Shown here: in pieces, positions 37,711 through 46,239 of the stretch
Position numbering within the stretch: position 1 is the first letter of the stretch
Layout: every line of letters starts with the position of its first letter
Assembly: GCF_000733775.1 (NCBI RefSeq)
Contig: NZ_JPOE01000005.1
Coordinates: forward strand, 620,001-684,000
DNA from: Thiomonas sp. FB-Cd
Lineage (GTDB): Bacteria; Pseudomonadota; Gammaproteobacteria; Burkholderiales; Burkholderiaceae_C
Direction: 5' to 3'
Length of the DNA stretch: 64,000 bases
Notes under the pieces: generated by a model
The model's input: the letters and a program-made list of their open reading frames with translations, nothing else
Told to the model about the DNA's origin: nothing
Database searches by the model: none
Program-made: the position numbers and the translations under genes

Positions 37711-38490
37711 ATGCTGCGCACCATCGTCTTGCTTCTGATTCTGGCCAACCTCGGGTTTTTTGCCTGGTCGCACGGATACCTGCGCGCGGCAGGTCTGGGG
37801 CCGACGACGGTCGGTGAACCGCAGCGCCTGCGGCAGCAAATCCATCCGGAGCGCCTGACCATTGCTGCGCGCACCGTCATGCCTGATGCGACGCCCGCAT
37901 CGGCGCCTGAGCGTCGCGCGTCCACCGCTTCAATCCCTGCGGCCGCAGTGTCCGAGGCAAACCCGGCTCCACCCCCCGTTGGCTCCGCGCCGGCGGCTGC
38001 TGCATCTGGCGCGGAAACCGTCAAAAACCCCGTGTGCTTGCAACTCGGACCTTACCTGACGGCAAGCTCTGCCGTCGGCGCGGCCCTGCGCGCGGCCGGG
38101 TTTGCACCGGTGGAAAAGCAACGCCCACTTCCACCGCAATGGATGGTGCTGATGGGGCCATACCCGGACACTGACACACTCAAGCGCAAGCTCGGCGAGC
38201 TTCAACGTCTGGGACTGAAGGACGGCAGCTACGCTGCGGTACCCGACCGGCCGCGTTACATGCCAGGCATATCGCTCGGGGTGCTGAGCACCGAGGCAGC
38301 CGCGCAAGCGCAGCTCGCCAACATGCAAGCCAAGGGTGTGAGTAGCGCCCATGTGGTGCAACGCAACCTGGACATGCAGGCCACGACTTGGGTGCTCGAT
38401 GGTCTGACCGAGGAGCAGGCAGCGAACCTTCACAAGCTCGGCGCCGCCGCGCTCAAAGGTAAGGCACCGGAAGCTTGCCCTGGCCGATGA
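37711..38490 (+). CDS. SPOR-domain-like membrane protein
   Basis: About 259 residues. Seen: an N-terminal membrane anchor (residues 2-20, LRTIVLLLILANLGFFAWS); a long Ala/Pro/Ser-rich linker; and a C-terminal region with a beta-alpha repeat, including CLQLGPYLTASSAVGAALR and VLMGPYPDTDTLKRKLGEL, followed by a second similar unit. This fits a SPOR peptidoglycan-binding fold. The open frame begins at a TTG at 37672; the ATG at 37711 starts directly at the anchor. It probably associates with the cell wall or septum (inference). Confidence 0.75.
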   Translation: MLRTIVLLLILANLGFFAWSHGYLRAAGLGPTTVGEPQRLRQQIHPERLTIAARTVMPDATPASAPERRASTASIPAAAVSEANPAPPPVGSAPAAAASGAETVKNPVCLQLGPYLTASSAVGAALRAAGFAPVEKQRPLPPQWMVLMGPYPDTDTLKRKLGELQRLGLKDGSYAAVPDRPRYMPGISLGVLSTEAAAQAQLANMQAKGVSSAHVVQRNLDMQATTWVLDGLTEEQAANLHKLGAAALKGKAPEACPGR

Positions 38491-38618
38491 CGGCAAGGCG
38501 ATGGGCCCAAAGCAGGCTGCCCGCGTCGACTGTGTTGATGGCTCGTACGGAACGGGGCCGGGTTTGCAAGGATCTCCGGATTTGGCTGTGGATGCCCAAC
38601 GCGCCAGGTCTATCCCGG

Positions 38619-39014
38619 TTAACGGATCAGGGTCATGCCAGCAGTCCTCGCCGCAGCCGAGTCGAAGGTCATCGTCTGTGCACAACCTGCGGAAGCAGCC
38701 ATGCGCTCGATCATGCAGTCAGCAAAGTCCGCGCTGCCCGCACTGAAGGCACGCAGCGCACGCACGACATGTTCGGCCTGGTCGACGACCAATTGTCTGG
38801 ATCGGAGGATGACTTCCAGCGCTTGCGCAATTTGTGAGCGGTTCAGGTCGTAGCAGGACGACAGCACCCACACCAGCTCGACGACCGACACAAGGGTGAT
38901 GAAGCCAGGTGCCGCCGCTGAAAGGCTCTCGATGAGCGTCGTGGCCTTGGCCGCCTGCCTGGCGTCGTCCTGCATGATGTAGCGGACCAGCACGTTGGTA
39001 TCCAGACCGATCAT
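38619..39014 (-). CDS. VapC-type PIN-domain toxin
   Basis: PIN-domain ribonuclease of 131 residues, toxin of a VapBC-type module. Seen: acidic site residues D5 (LDTNVLVRY), E46 (VVELVWVL), D96/D99 (SADFADCM) and a late D118 (MTFDSAAA). All the usual acidic positions are present, so it should be active. The ATG overlaps the antitoxin stop by four bases, typical of coupled toxin-antitoxin pairs. RNA target is unknown. Confidence 0.9.
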   Translation of the reverse strand: MIGLDTNVLVRYIMQDDARQAAKATTLIESLSAAAPGFITLVSVVELVWVLSSCYDLNRSQIAQALEVILRSRQLVVDQAEHVVRALRAFSAGSADFADCMIERMAASAGCAQTMTFDSAAARTAGMTLIR

Positions 39015-39253
39015 CGCGCTGAGGCTCCGCGGGCGGCGATGACCGCGTTCATGTCCTCGATGGAGACGACCTTGGCCGGCTTGCCGAACATGCCCTTCAA
39101 CTCCGTCACAGACCGATTCGCCGCCACGAACAGGAACTGTCCAGACTCGATCTGGACAAATTCCACCCGGTCCCCGGCGTCGACGGCGAGCGCATGGCGC
39201 ACCTCGGCCGGAATCGTGATCTGGCCTTTGGATGTGATGGTTGCGGTTGTCAT
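39011..39253 (-). CDS. AbrB/MazE-type antitoxin
   Basis: An 80-residue antitoxin with an N-terminal SpoVT/AbrB swapped-hairpin DNA-binding domain (TITSKGQITIPAEVRHAL). A C-terminal tail follows that presumably wraps the PIN toxin (GMFGKPAKVVSIEDMNAVI). AGGAG lies eight bases before the ATG at 39253; the frame extends upstream without homology. It is upstream of and overlaps the toxin gene by four bases. It likely represses its own promoter through the palindrome at 39272. Confidence 0.9.
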   Translation of the reverse strand: MTTATITSKGQITIPAEVRHALAVDAGDRVEFVQIESGQFLFVAANRSVTELKGMFGKPAKVVSIEDMNAVIAARGASAR

Positions 39254-39271
39254 GCGGCGGCTCCTGCTATT

Positions 39272-39289
39272 CCTTACTTTAATGTAAGG
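39272..39289. promoter_or_regulatory. Palindromic operator candidate of the VapBC-type locus
   Basis: The sequence CCTTACTTTAATGTAAGG is a perfect six-base inverted repeat with a six-base AT spacer, 19 bp before the antitoxin ATG. Position and symmetry suit binding by the AbrB-type antitoxin dimer. Confidence 0.65.
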
Positions 39290-39380
39290 CGCCGCAAATT
39301 GCAAGTCGAAAGCCCTTCGTTGCGTCGATGGGAAAATCCGGATTTCGTTGTGGGAAAACACAGCCAAATCCGGATACCCC

Positions 39381-39508
39381 TTTTATCCAAACACGGAACA
39401 GCAAGCGCAAACCGCCTGCTTGCCCCCTCCTGCCCGCTCGGCTACGTCTCGGTGACGCTGCGCGTCGGGCCGGGCGAGGGAGGGAGGGGAATGCGCGGCA
39501 TCTGTTCA
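39381..39508. repeat. Hairpin-forming dispersed repeat, copy 2
   Basis: Second copy of the repeat at 25798-25927, same orientation, starting TTTTATCCA and ending ATGCGCGG-CATCTGTTCA. The outer stem is retained and the small inner hairpin is GACGC-TGC-GCGTC, changed only in the loop. It lies between the VapBC promoter region and the M20 peptidase gene, without any transposase gene beside it. Confidence 0.8.
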
Positions 39509-39608
39509 GAGCGGAACGCCCCTGTTGATTCCCAGACAACGGGGGCGCGCGACCGGGGGGTCCGCGTCGCCGGCAAAGCAGCACGTGTGATGTACCGGCC
39601 CCGCGCGC

Positions 39609-40801
39609 TCAGTCCTGCGCCAGCCAGCGTCGCGCGAGTTGAACCCAATAGCTGGCCCCCAGGGGGATGATCTCGTCGTTGAAATCGTAGCTCGCGTTGT
39701 GAAGCGTGCAGGGGCCGGCGCCATGGCCGGCGCTGCGGTGATCGCCGCCACCGTTACCGATAATGAGATAGGCGCCCGGCCGGGCCTGCAGCATGTACGC
39801 AAAGTCCTCCGCACCCATCGACGGCTCGAACCGGTGCACAGCGTCCTGACCTACGAGTTCAATCATCACGCTGCGAGCGAATTCGGTCTCGGCGGCATGG
39901 TTGATCGTGGGCGGATAGTTGCGCCGGAACGCGAAGTCGCACTGCACTCCGAACGCGGCGGCAATGTGCGTCGCGACCTCGCGCATGCGCGACTCGATCA
40001 TGTCCAGCACCTCGTTGGTAAACGTGCGCACCGTACCCTGAACCTCGGCCGTGTCCGGCACGACATTGGTGGCCTCGCCGGCATGGATCATGGTGACGGA
40101 AATGACCGCAGCGTCTTGAGGGTTCTTGTTGCGCGTGAGAATCGTCTGAAAGGCCTGCACCATCTGGCATGCCACGGGCACCGGGTCCAGCCCAAGGTGG
40201 GGCATGGCTGCATGTGAACCCTTGCCACGCACGATGATGTGGAACTCATTGCTCGAGGCCATGACCGGACCGGCACGCAGCGCCATGTGCCCGGCGGGTA
40301 TGCCTGGCCAATTGTGCATCCCGAACACGGCGTCAACAGGGAATCGATCGAAGAGGCCATCCTTGATCATCTCGCGCGCTCCCCCACCGCCCTCCTCCGC
40401 TGGCTGGAAAATGCAGACCACCCGGCCCGCGAAGTCACGGTGCCGGCTCAGGTGGTGCGCGGCCGCCAGAAGCATGGTCGTATGTCCGTCGTGGCCGCAG
40501 GCGTGCATCTTGCCTGGGTGGGCGCTGGCGTGGGGAAACGTGTTTTTTTCAGTGACGGGTAGCGCATCGATATCCGCACGCAATCCAATCGAACGGCCCT
40601 GCCCCAAACTGCCGTTGATCACCGCCACGACGCCCGTGCCCCCAGCCCGCGGTGCACCTCCAGGCCCCACTCAGCCAGGAGCGCGGCAATGGTGTCGCTC
40701 GTGCGGTGCTCCTCAAAGCACAGCTCCGGGTGCGCGTGAAGATCGCGCCGGATATCGCGAAAACGTGGTGCCTCGGCGACGATGGAGTCGATGATCTGCA
40801 T
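39609..40801 (-). pseudogene. M20-family amidohydrolase gene with one-base frameshift
   Basis: Zinc amidohydrolase of the hippurate hydrolase/HipO type, read in two frames. N-terminal part from the ATG at 40801 (GGGAG six bases upstream): MQIIDSIVAEAPRFRDIRRD through LEVHRGLG. C-terminal part: GTGVVAVINGSLGQG, HACGHDGHTTML (metal ligands), PAEEGGGGA (catalytic Glu), GSHAAMPHLGLDPV and TLHNASYDFND. The break is in a run of five G (40639-40643 on the plus strand shows five C), where six would keep the frame (LG-GTGVV). The rest looks intact, so a sequencing error is as likely as decay. Confidence 0.88.
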
Positions 40802-40941
40802 GGACGTCTCCCGTGTATGGGTCAAGAATGCTGATGCATTTTCACCCAAACAGCGGCGGCCCGCCCAAAGCGCCGATCGAGGGCATGGGTGCGGCCTACA
40901 CTTGGCGTTTGTCGCGCCGATCGCCCCACCACACTTTTGCC

Positions 40942-43020
40942 ATGGCTGACCTTGCCCCCACTCAACGTCCCGCAATAACAGTGCGCGGCGCATGCCCACA
41001 TGACTGCCCTGACACCTGTGCCCTCCTGGTGACGGTAGAAGACGGCGTAGCCACCGCTGTGCGTGGGGATCCGGATCATCCCACGACCCATGGTGCGCTT
41101 TGCACGAAGGTGTCGCGTTACACCGAGCGGACCTATCACTCCCAGCGCCTGCTGCATCCGCTCAAGAGAGTCGGTGCGAAGGGCAGCGGGCAATTTACAC
41201 AGGTCAGCTGGGACGAGGCGCTCCATGACATTGCCGCGAAGCTGGGCACAATTGGTGCCCGCAACCCCGAAGCCATCTTGCCCTACAGCTACGCGGGAAC
41301 CATGGGCCTGGTGCAGGGGGAAGCCATGGCTGCGCGGTTTTTTCACAAGCTGGGGGCAAGCAGACTCAATCGCACGATCTGCTCTGCCGCAGGAGGGGCG
41401 GGGCTGGATGCGGTCCTCGGAGGCAAAGTCGGCATGGATGTGGAGCAATTCGCGCACAGCCGGCTGATCCTGATTTGGGGCAGCAACAGCATCACCAGCA
41501 ACCTGCATTTCTGGACCTATGCACAGCGCGCCAAGCGCGCCGGTGCCAAACTGGTGTGCATCGACCCCTGGCGCCATGAGACAGCCGACAAATGCCACGA
41601 GCACATTCAGCTGCGCCCAGGCACTGATGCTGCGCTGGCGTATGCGCTGATGCATGAGTTGATCGCCCATGGCTGGCTCGATCAGGACTACATCAACCGC
41701 TACACGCTGGGCTTTGAGGCACTGCGCGAGCGCGCACTGCAGTGGCCGCCCGAGCGTGCCGCGGCAGTGTGCGGCGTGCCAGCCGAGCAGATCCGAGAAC
41801 TGGCATCGGACTATGGCACGCTGCGGCCGGCTGCCATTCGTGTCAATTACGGGCTGCAGCGCGTGCGCGGTGGTGGCAACGCGGTGCGCTCCATCGCCAG
41901 CTTGCCAGCCCTCATCGGTGCCTGGCGTGATCCGGCAGGGGGTGTCCTGCTGTCCAGCTCCAACCATTTCGCAGTCAACACCGAGGCGCTCGAACGCCCC
42001 GATCTGCTTGCCGGGCGTGCCCCCCGCGTAATCAACATGTCCACCATCGGCGATGATCTTCAACGCCCAACGAGCCAGGAATTTGGCCCCCGCATCGAAG
42101 CCATCATCGTCTACAACTCCAATCCCATGGCGGTCGCGCCCGACGGTGAAGCGGTGCGCAAGGGTTTCGCTCGTGAAGACCTGTTCACCGTGGTGCTTGA
42201 GCACTTCCAAACCGATACCGCTGACCTCGCAGACTATGTGCTGCCGGCAACGACCCAGCTAGAACACCTTGACGTGCATAAGGCCTACGGCCACCGCTAC
42301 TGGCTGGCAAATAACCCAGCCATTGACCCGCTTGGCGAGGCCAAGCCCAACAGCCAGATATTCCGTGAGCTTGCCACTCGCATGGGTTTCACCGAAGCGT
42401 GCTTTGCCGAAACCGACGAACAGATTGCGGCGCAGGCCATTGCGGCTGACCCTTGCAATGGCGCCATCACCTTCAAGGCATTGCGTGAACAGGGGTGGAT
42501 GAAGCTCACAGTGCCCGAAGCACCTTTTGCGCAAGGGGGCTTTCCGACCCCCTCTGGAAAATGCGAGTTTTGGTCCGGGCGTGAAGCTGCTGCCGGGCGC
42601 GACCCGCTGCCCGAAGTGTTGCTTCCCTACGAATCCGAGGCGACTGCTCCACAACTCGCAGCGCGATACCCACTGGCCCTGATCTCGCCGCCTGCGCGCA
42701 ATTTTCTCAACTCCACATTCGTCAATGTGCCTTCCCTGCAAGCCAGCGAAGGCGAGCCAGTCATGCTGCTACACCCACAGGACGCGGCGTCGCGGGGCAT
42801 TGCCGACGGGCAGATGGCGCGCGCATTCAATGATCGTGGCAGCTACGCCTGCCGCGTGCGGGTGAGTCCACGCACACGACCCGGGCAAGTGGTGGCCTTC
42901 GGCATCTGGTGGCGCAAGCTTTCAGTTGGAGCTGTCAACGTCAATGCACTGACCCACCAGCGCCTCACGGATCTCGGCGCTGGACCATGCTTCTACGATT
43001 GCCTCGTTGAGGTTTCCTAA
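40942..43020 (+). CDS. Molybdopterin oxidoreductase with N-terminal 4Fe-4S site
   Basis: Molybdenum-bis(MGD) oxidoreductase of 692 residues (DMSO reductase superfamily). Seen: C18, C22, C26 and C54 (ACPHDCPDTC and GALCTKV) for a 4Fe-4S cluster; PYSYAGTMGLVQ; TICSAAGGAG, near the Mo-ligand position; LIWGSNSI; an MGD-binding Asn/Asp region (YNSNPMAVAP); and the C-terminal domain LNSTFVNVPSL. No twin-Arg signal is visible, so it may be cytosolic. There is no electron-transfer or membrane subunit gene next to it, and the substrate is unknown. Start 40942 is set by homology; the frame opens at 40813. Confidence 0.87.
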   Translation: MADLAPTQRPAITVRGACPHDCPDTCALLVTVEDGVATAVRGDPDHPTTHGALCTKVSRYTERTYHSQRLLHPLKRVGAKGSGQFTQVSWDEALHDIAAKLGTIGARNPEAILPYSYAGTMGLVQGEAMAARFFHKLGASRLNRTICSAAGGAGLDAVLGGKVGMDVEQFAHSRLILIWGSNSITSNLHFWTYAQRAKRAGAKLVCIDPWRHETADKCHEHIQLRPGTDAALAYALMHELIAHGWLDQDYINRYTLGFEALRERALQWPPERAAAVCGVPAEQIRELASDYGTLRPAAIRVNYGLQRVRGGGNAVRSIASLPALIGAWRDPAGGVLLSSSNHFAVNTEALERPDLLAGRAPRVINMSTIGDDLQRPTSQEFGPRIEAIIVYNSNPMAVAPDGEAVRKGFAREDLFTVVLEHFQTDTADLADYVLPATTQLEHLDVHKAYGHRYWLANNPAIDPLGEAKPNSQIFRELATRMGFTEACFAETDEQIAAQAIAADPCNGAITFKALREQGWMKLTVPEAPFAQGGFPTPSGKCEFWSGREAAAGRDPLPEVLLPYESEATAPQLAARYPLALISPPARNFLNSTFVNVPSLQASEGEPVMLLHPQDAASRGIADGQMARAFNDRGSYACRVRVSPRTRPGQVVAFGIWWRKLSVGAVNVNALTHQRLTDLGAGPCFYDCLVEVS

Positions 43021-43168
43021 GCAACCCCGGCTGCGGACTTGCGGGCGGTCGCCGCAAGCAATGCCGCAGCACGAATCCGTTCCAAGGTTCTGCGATCAAG
43101 AAATCGTCTTGGCTCGATTCGGTGCGCCAGGCGATCCTTCCGGAATCGGCCGGGGTCGGCGCCGAGCG

Positions 43169-45166
43169 CTAAACGCCCGCCCTTTGGAGTGAGGCGAGAA
43201 ACGTCTTTGCATCCTCGAAGCCCACGACGCGTCCGACCTCCTTGCCGCCACTGAAAAAGATGATCCCCGGTGGGCCAAACAGATCGAAGCGCTTGAGCAA
43301 CGCCTTGTCATCCGCATTATTTGCTGTCACGTCAGCCTGGACAAGGGTCACGGTTTGGAGCTTTCGCATCACTGCAGGATCCGTGAATGTGAAATGTTCC
43401 ATTTCTTTGCACGAAACACACCAGTCAGCGTAAAAATCAAGCATGACAGGCCTGCTGCTCTGTGCAACAGTGCGATCAAGCTCGGCCACCGTTTTGACGC
43501 GAGAAAATCGCAGCGCCGTGACTTGTGCGGCCGCTGCGCCGCCGCGCTCGAGTCCACCCAGTGGCTGCAGGATATCGCGGCTTCCTGCAGCCAAACCGGC
43601 AACAAGTACAGCGCCAAGCATGGCCAGAACGACCCCAAAACCCTTGAACAGCCGGGCCCAGCCCGAGGCGTCATCCGGCAAGCGATCGAATGCGCGTAAG
43701 TATGTGGCGCTGACAATGAGCAGCGCTGCCCAAGCCAGCATAAGCAGCCAAGAAGGCAGTACCGGTGTGATCATGTACAGCGCCGTTGCAATGAGCAGCA
43801 CGCCGAAGAAACTCTTCACACCGTCCATCCAGGCACCTGCCCGGGGCAAAAGCGTGCCAGCGCCCAGGCCGACGATGAGCAGCGGCACACTCATGCCGGC
43901 GGCGAGCGAAAACAACGCAACACCGCCGATGAAGGCGTTTCCGGTCTGACTGATGTACAGGAGGGCACCCGCCAGGGGAGCGGCTACGCAGGGTCCGACA
44001 ATCAGTGCCGACAGGCCGCCCATGATGAAGACCCCGGCGAAATGCCCGCCTTGAAGCTTGCCCGACGTGTTCGACAGCCTGCTCTGCAGTTGGCTGGGTA
44101 GCTGCAGCTCATAAAAGCCGAACATTGACAGCGACAACACGACCAACAGCGCGGCGAATGCGGACAGCACCGCTGGATCCTGGAGCGCAGCCGCCAAGCC
44201 CTGCCCAAGGAGGCCCGCCGCGATGCCAAACGCCGTATAGACCAAGGCCATGCCTAACGAATACACGACGGCTAGGGCAAACCCGCGCCCTCGCGACACG
44301 CTCGCTCCATGGCCGACAATGATGCTCGACAGAATGGGAATCATCGGGAGCACACAGGGCGTAAATGCCAGCAGCAACCCGAAGAGCAGAAACATGGGAA
44401 CGATCGACAGCAGCCTTCCGGTGGCCAACGCTGCCCCGATGCGTGATGTCTCGCCGGCGCCGACTTGGCCAGTCTCTGCGACCGTCGCCGTGCTTGGTGA
44501 GCTGGGCACGGCACCTGCGGAGGTTGCTGCAAGGCCGCTCGCCGCCGTCTTCCCCGGCGAGGACGCAGTGCCCGCCCCGCCGAACAATCCACGCAGAAGA
44601 CCGCCCGCGGCGGCTGTGGCAGTCGTCTGGCCCGTATCGCCCTCGATGCTCGCAGTGCCCTGGCCTCCAAAGCCCTTCAGGCTGACGTCGACAGTCTTGT
44701 CGATCGGTGGATAGCACAACCCCTGATCTGAGCAGCCCTGATAGGTCACCTGCAACTTGAAGGCGCCCGGCGCCGCGTCCACGGGCAACGGGATCACGAC
44801 CTGAGTGCGGTAATGCGCGACCTCGTGGCCAAGATTCTTGTCGAACTTCTTGTGCGCAGGCGGAAACGCCGGCTTACCCAGAACCACACCGGCAGTTTGC
44901 GCCTCAAAATGGAAACGTTCCTGGTAGAGGTAGTACCCCTTGGCGATGTCGAAGGTGAGCAAAAGTGCCTTCGGCTCTTGGGCGGCAGCCGAAAAGCGAA
45001 AAGCTTCATCTGGCGGCAAGAACTTGCCTTCCTGCGCATGCACGATGGGCACCAGGCAGAGTTGCAGGACAAACAACAGGCCCACCACGCCCACGAATAC
45101 GCTGCGCAGCGTCGATTGGGGGCGCTTGGGCGACCCGAACTGCGCGGCACTTGTAAGGGACATCAT
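43169..45166 (-). CDS. dsbD: Thiol:disulfide interchange protein DsbD
   Basis: Carries reducing power from cytosolic thioredoxin across the inner membrane to periplasmic thiol proteins. Seen: 665 residues; an N-terminal signal sequence (VGVVGLLFVLQLCLVPIVHA); alpha domain with YQGCSDQGLCYPP; beta membrane domain with AFTPCVLPMIPIL and GPCVAAPLAGALLYI; and gamma thioredoxin domain with DWCVSCKEME near the C-terminus. All six redox Cys of the family are present. AGGAG lies eight bases before the ATG at 45166. It would serve the TlpA-like protein and rhodanese here (inference). Confidence 0.95.
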   Translation of the reverse strand: MMSLTSAAQFGSPKRPQSTLRSVFVGVVGLLFVLQLCLVPIVHAQEGKFLPPDEAFRFSAAAQEPKALLLTFDIAKGYYLYQERFHFEAQTAGVVLGKPAFPPAHKKFDKNLGHEVAHYRTQVVIPLPVDAAPGAFKLQVTYQGCSDQGLCYPPIDKTVDVSLKGFGGQGTASIEGDTGQTTATAAAGGLLRGLFGGAGTASSPGKTAASGLAATSAGAVPSSPSTATVAETGQVGAGETSRIGAALATGRLLSIVPMFLLFGLLLAFTPCVLPMIPILSSIIVGHGASVSRGRGFALAVVYSLGMALVYTAFGIAAGLLGQGLAAALQDPAVLSAFAALLVVLSLSMFGFYELQLPSQLQSRLSNTSGKLQGGHFAGVFIMGGLSALIVGPCVAAPLAGALLYISQTGNAFIGGVALFSLAAGMSVPLLIVGLGAGTLLPRAGAWMDGVKSFFGVLLIATALYMITPVLPSWLLMLAWAALLIVSATYLRAFDRLPDDASGWARLFKGFGVVLAMLGAVLVAGLAAGSRDILQPLGGLERGGAAAAQVTALRFSRVKTVAELDRTVAQSSRPVMLDFYADWCVSCKEMEHFTFTDPAVMRKLQTVTLVQADVTANNADDKALLKRFDLFGPPGIIFFSGGKEVGRVVGFEDAKTFLASLQRAGV

Positions 45167-45191
45167 CGATTCGTCTCCTGGCGGATTGACA

Positions 45192-45238
45192 GCAACCCGG
45201 GCGCGGAGCCCGGGTTGCGGTGGCATCCTAGCCACCGC
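45192..45238. other. Two adjacent perfect hairpins upstream of dsbD
   Basis: An 11-bp perfect stem GCAACCCGGGC/GCCCGGGTTGC (45192-45218, five-base loop) is followed at once by an 8-bp perfect stem GCGGTGGC/GCCACCGC (45217-45238, six-base loop). They would lie in the dsbD leader or mark transcription stops. Confidence 0.6.
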
Positions 45239-45258
45239 AATCCTCGTTCGAAATATAA

Positions 45259-45283
45259 GCCAAGCTTGATATTCAAGCTTGGC
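45259..45283 (-). terminator. Probable terminator of the ABC exporter operon
   Basis: Perfect 11-bp stem GCCAAGCTTGA/TCAAGCTTGGC with a three-base loop, 88 bp past the permease stop. On the minus strand it is followed by TTATATTT, a reasonable T-rich tail. Confidence 0.65.
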
Positions 45284-45371
45284 CTGGGCCCATTCACGAA
45301 ATTTAGGCGCAGCGGATGAACATCTGACTTGCCCGGGGACTCCAACCGGGACTTGTGCCCTGCATGCTCCA

Positions 45372-46196
45372 TCACGCCGCAAATCGCCTGTGCGTCAGCT
45401 GCCGGGCGAGTAGCCATCCTCCCACCAAGTAAGCGAAAAGAACGCTCAAATGCAGCGCGGCATGCGCATCCCAGCGGCCAAAAAAGAGCGGGCGCACGAG
45501 CTGGACTGCCGCCTGTAGCGGTAGCACTTCAGCGAGCTTTTGCAACCACATGGGCATGGCCGACAGGGGAAAAAAGATGCCGGACAAAAAGCTCATCGGT
45601 GTCAGCACAAGGGTGAAATAGTAGGTGAAAAAATCATAGGATTTCGCCAGGGCGTTGACGATCAAACCAAGCGCAGAAAACAGCATGCCCACCAAGGCGA
45701 GCAACGGTAGTGCCAAAAGCAGCGAAGGGTGACGGCTGATGCCAAGAATCGCCACAACGAGCACAAGGGCGGCCCCGCTCATCAGTGCCTTGGTTGAAGC
45801 CCACAGGAGCTCACCGAGCAAAACATCATCCAGCGCGGTGGGCGTGAGCAGAATTGCGTCCCACGTCTTCTGCACGTGCATGCGCGAAAAGGCCGAGTAC
45901 AGCGCCTCAAAGCTCGCCGAGTTCATGACGCTCATGCTCACCGTGCCCGAGGCAAGGAAGAGGATGTATGGCACGCCACCCACCGTGCCAACCAGCGAGC
46001 CAACGCCCCAGCCAAAGGCAGCCAGCGTCAGCAGCGGCTCGGCGATATTGCCGAGCAAGCTCGGCAGCGCAAGCTTGCGCCAAACGAGCGCGTTGCGCTG
46101 CCATACGGGCACAAATCGCCAGTGCGGGCCCCGCGGGCCTTCATCGGGCGCAGCGGCTTGTCCAACGGCGCGTTCGGAACGCAAAAAAGGGGGCAT
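45372..46196 (-). CDS. ABC-2 type transport permease (NodJ-like)
   Basis: Inner-membrane permease of an ABC exporter, 274 residues with about six TM segments (LLTLAAFGWGVGSLVG, ALVLVVAILGI, LLLALPLLALVGMLFSALGLI and others). The region FLSGIFFPLSAMPMWLQ is typical of the NodJ/ABC-2 family. It follows the ATPase gene by 43 bp on the same strand, forming a two-gene exporter. NodJ exports lipo-oligosaccharides in rhizobia; here the substrate is unknown. Confidence 0.88.
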   Translation of the reverse strand: MPPFLRSERAVGQAAAPDEGPRGPHWRFVPVWQRNALVWRKLALPSLLGNIAEPLLTLAAFGWGVGSLVGTVGGVPYILFLASGTVSMSVMNSASFEALYSAFSRMHVQKTWDAILLTPTALDDVLLGELLWASTKALMSGAALVLVVAILGISRHPSLLLALPLLALVGMLFSALGLIVNALAKSYDFFTYYFTLVLTPMSFLSGIFFPLSAMPMWLQKLAEVLPLQAAVQLVRPLFFGRWDAHAALHLSVLFAYLVGGWLLARQLTHRRFAA

Positions 46197-46239
46197 GGGG
46201 CGGACTCAGAGTATGGTCGGCGCGGATGGGAATCTGTCC

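Noticed and set aside
40822..42210. Long minus-strand open frame (462 codons) inside the molybdopterin oxidoreductase gene
   Set aside because: It is exactly antisense to a well-conserved gene, has no homology or ribosome-binding site, and is expected from high-GC codon use.
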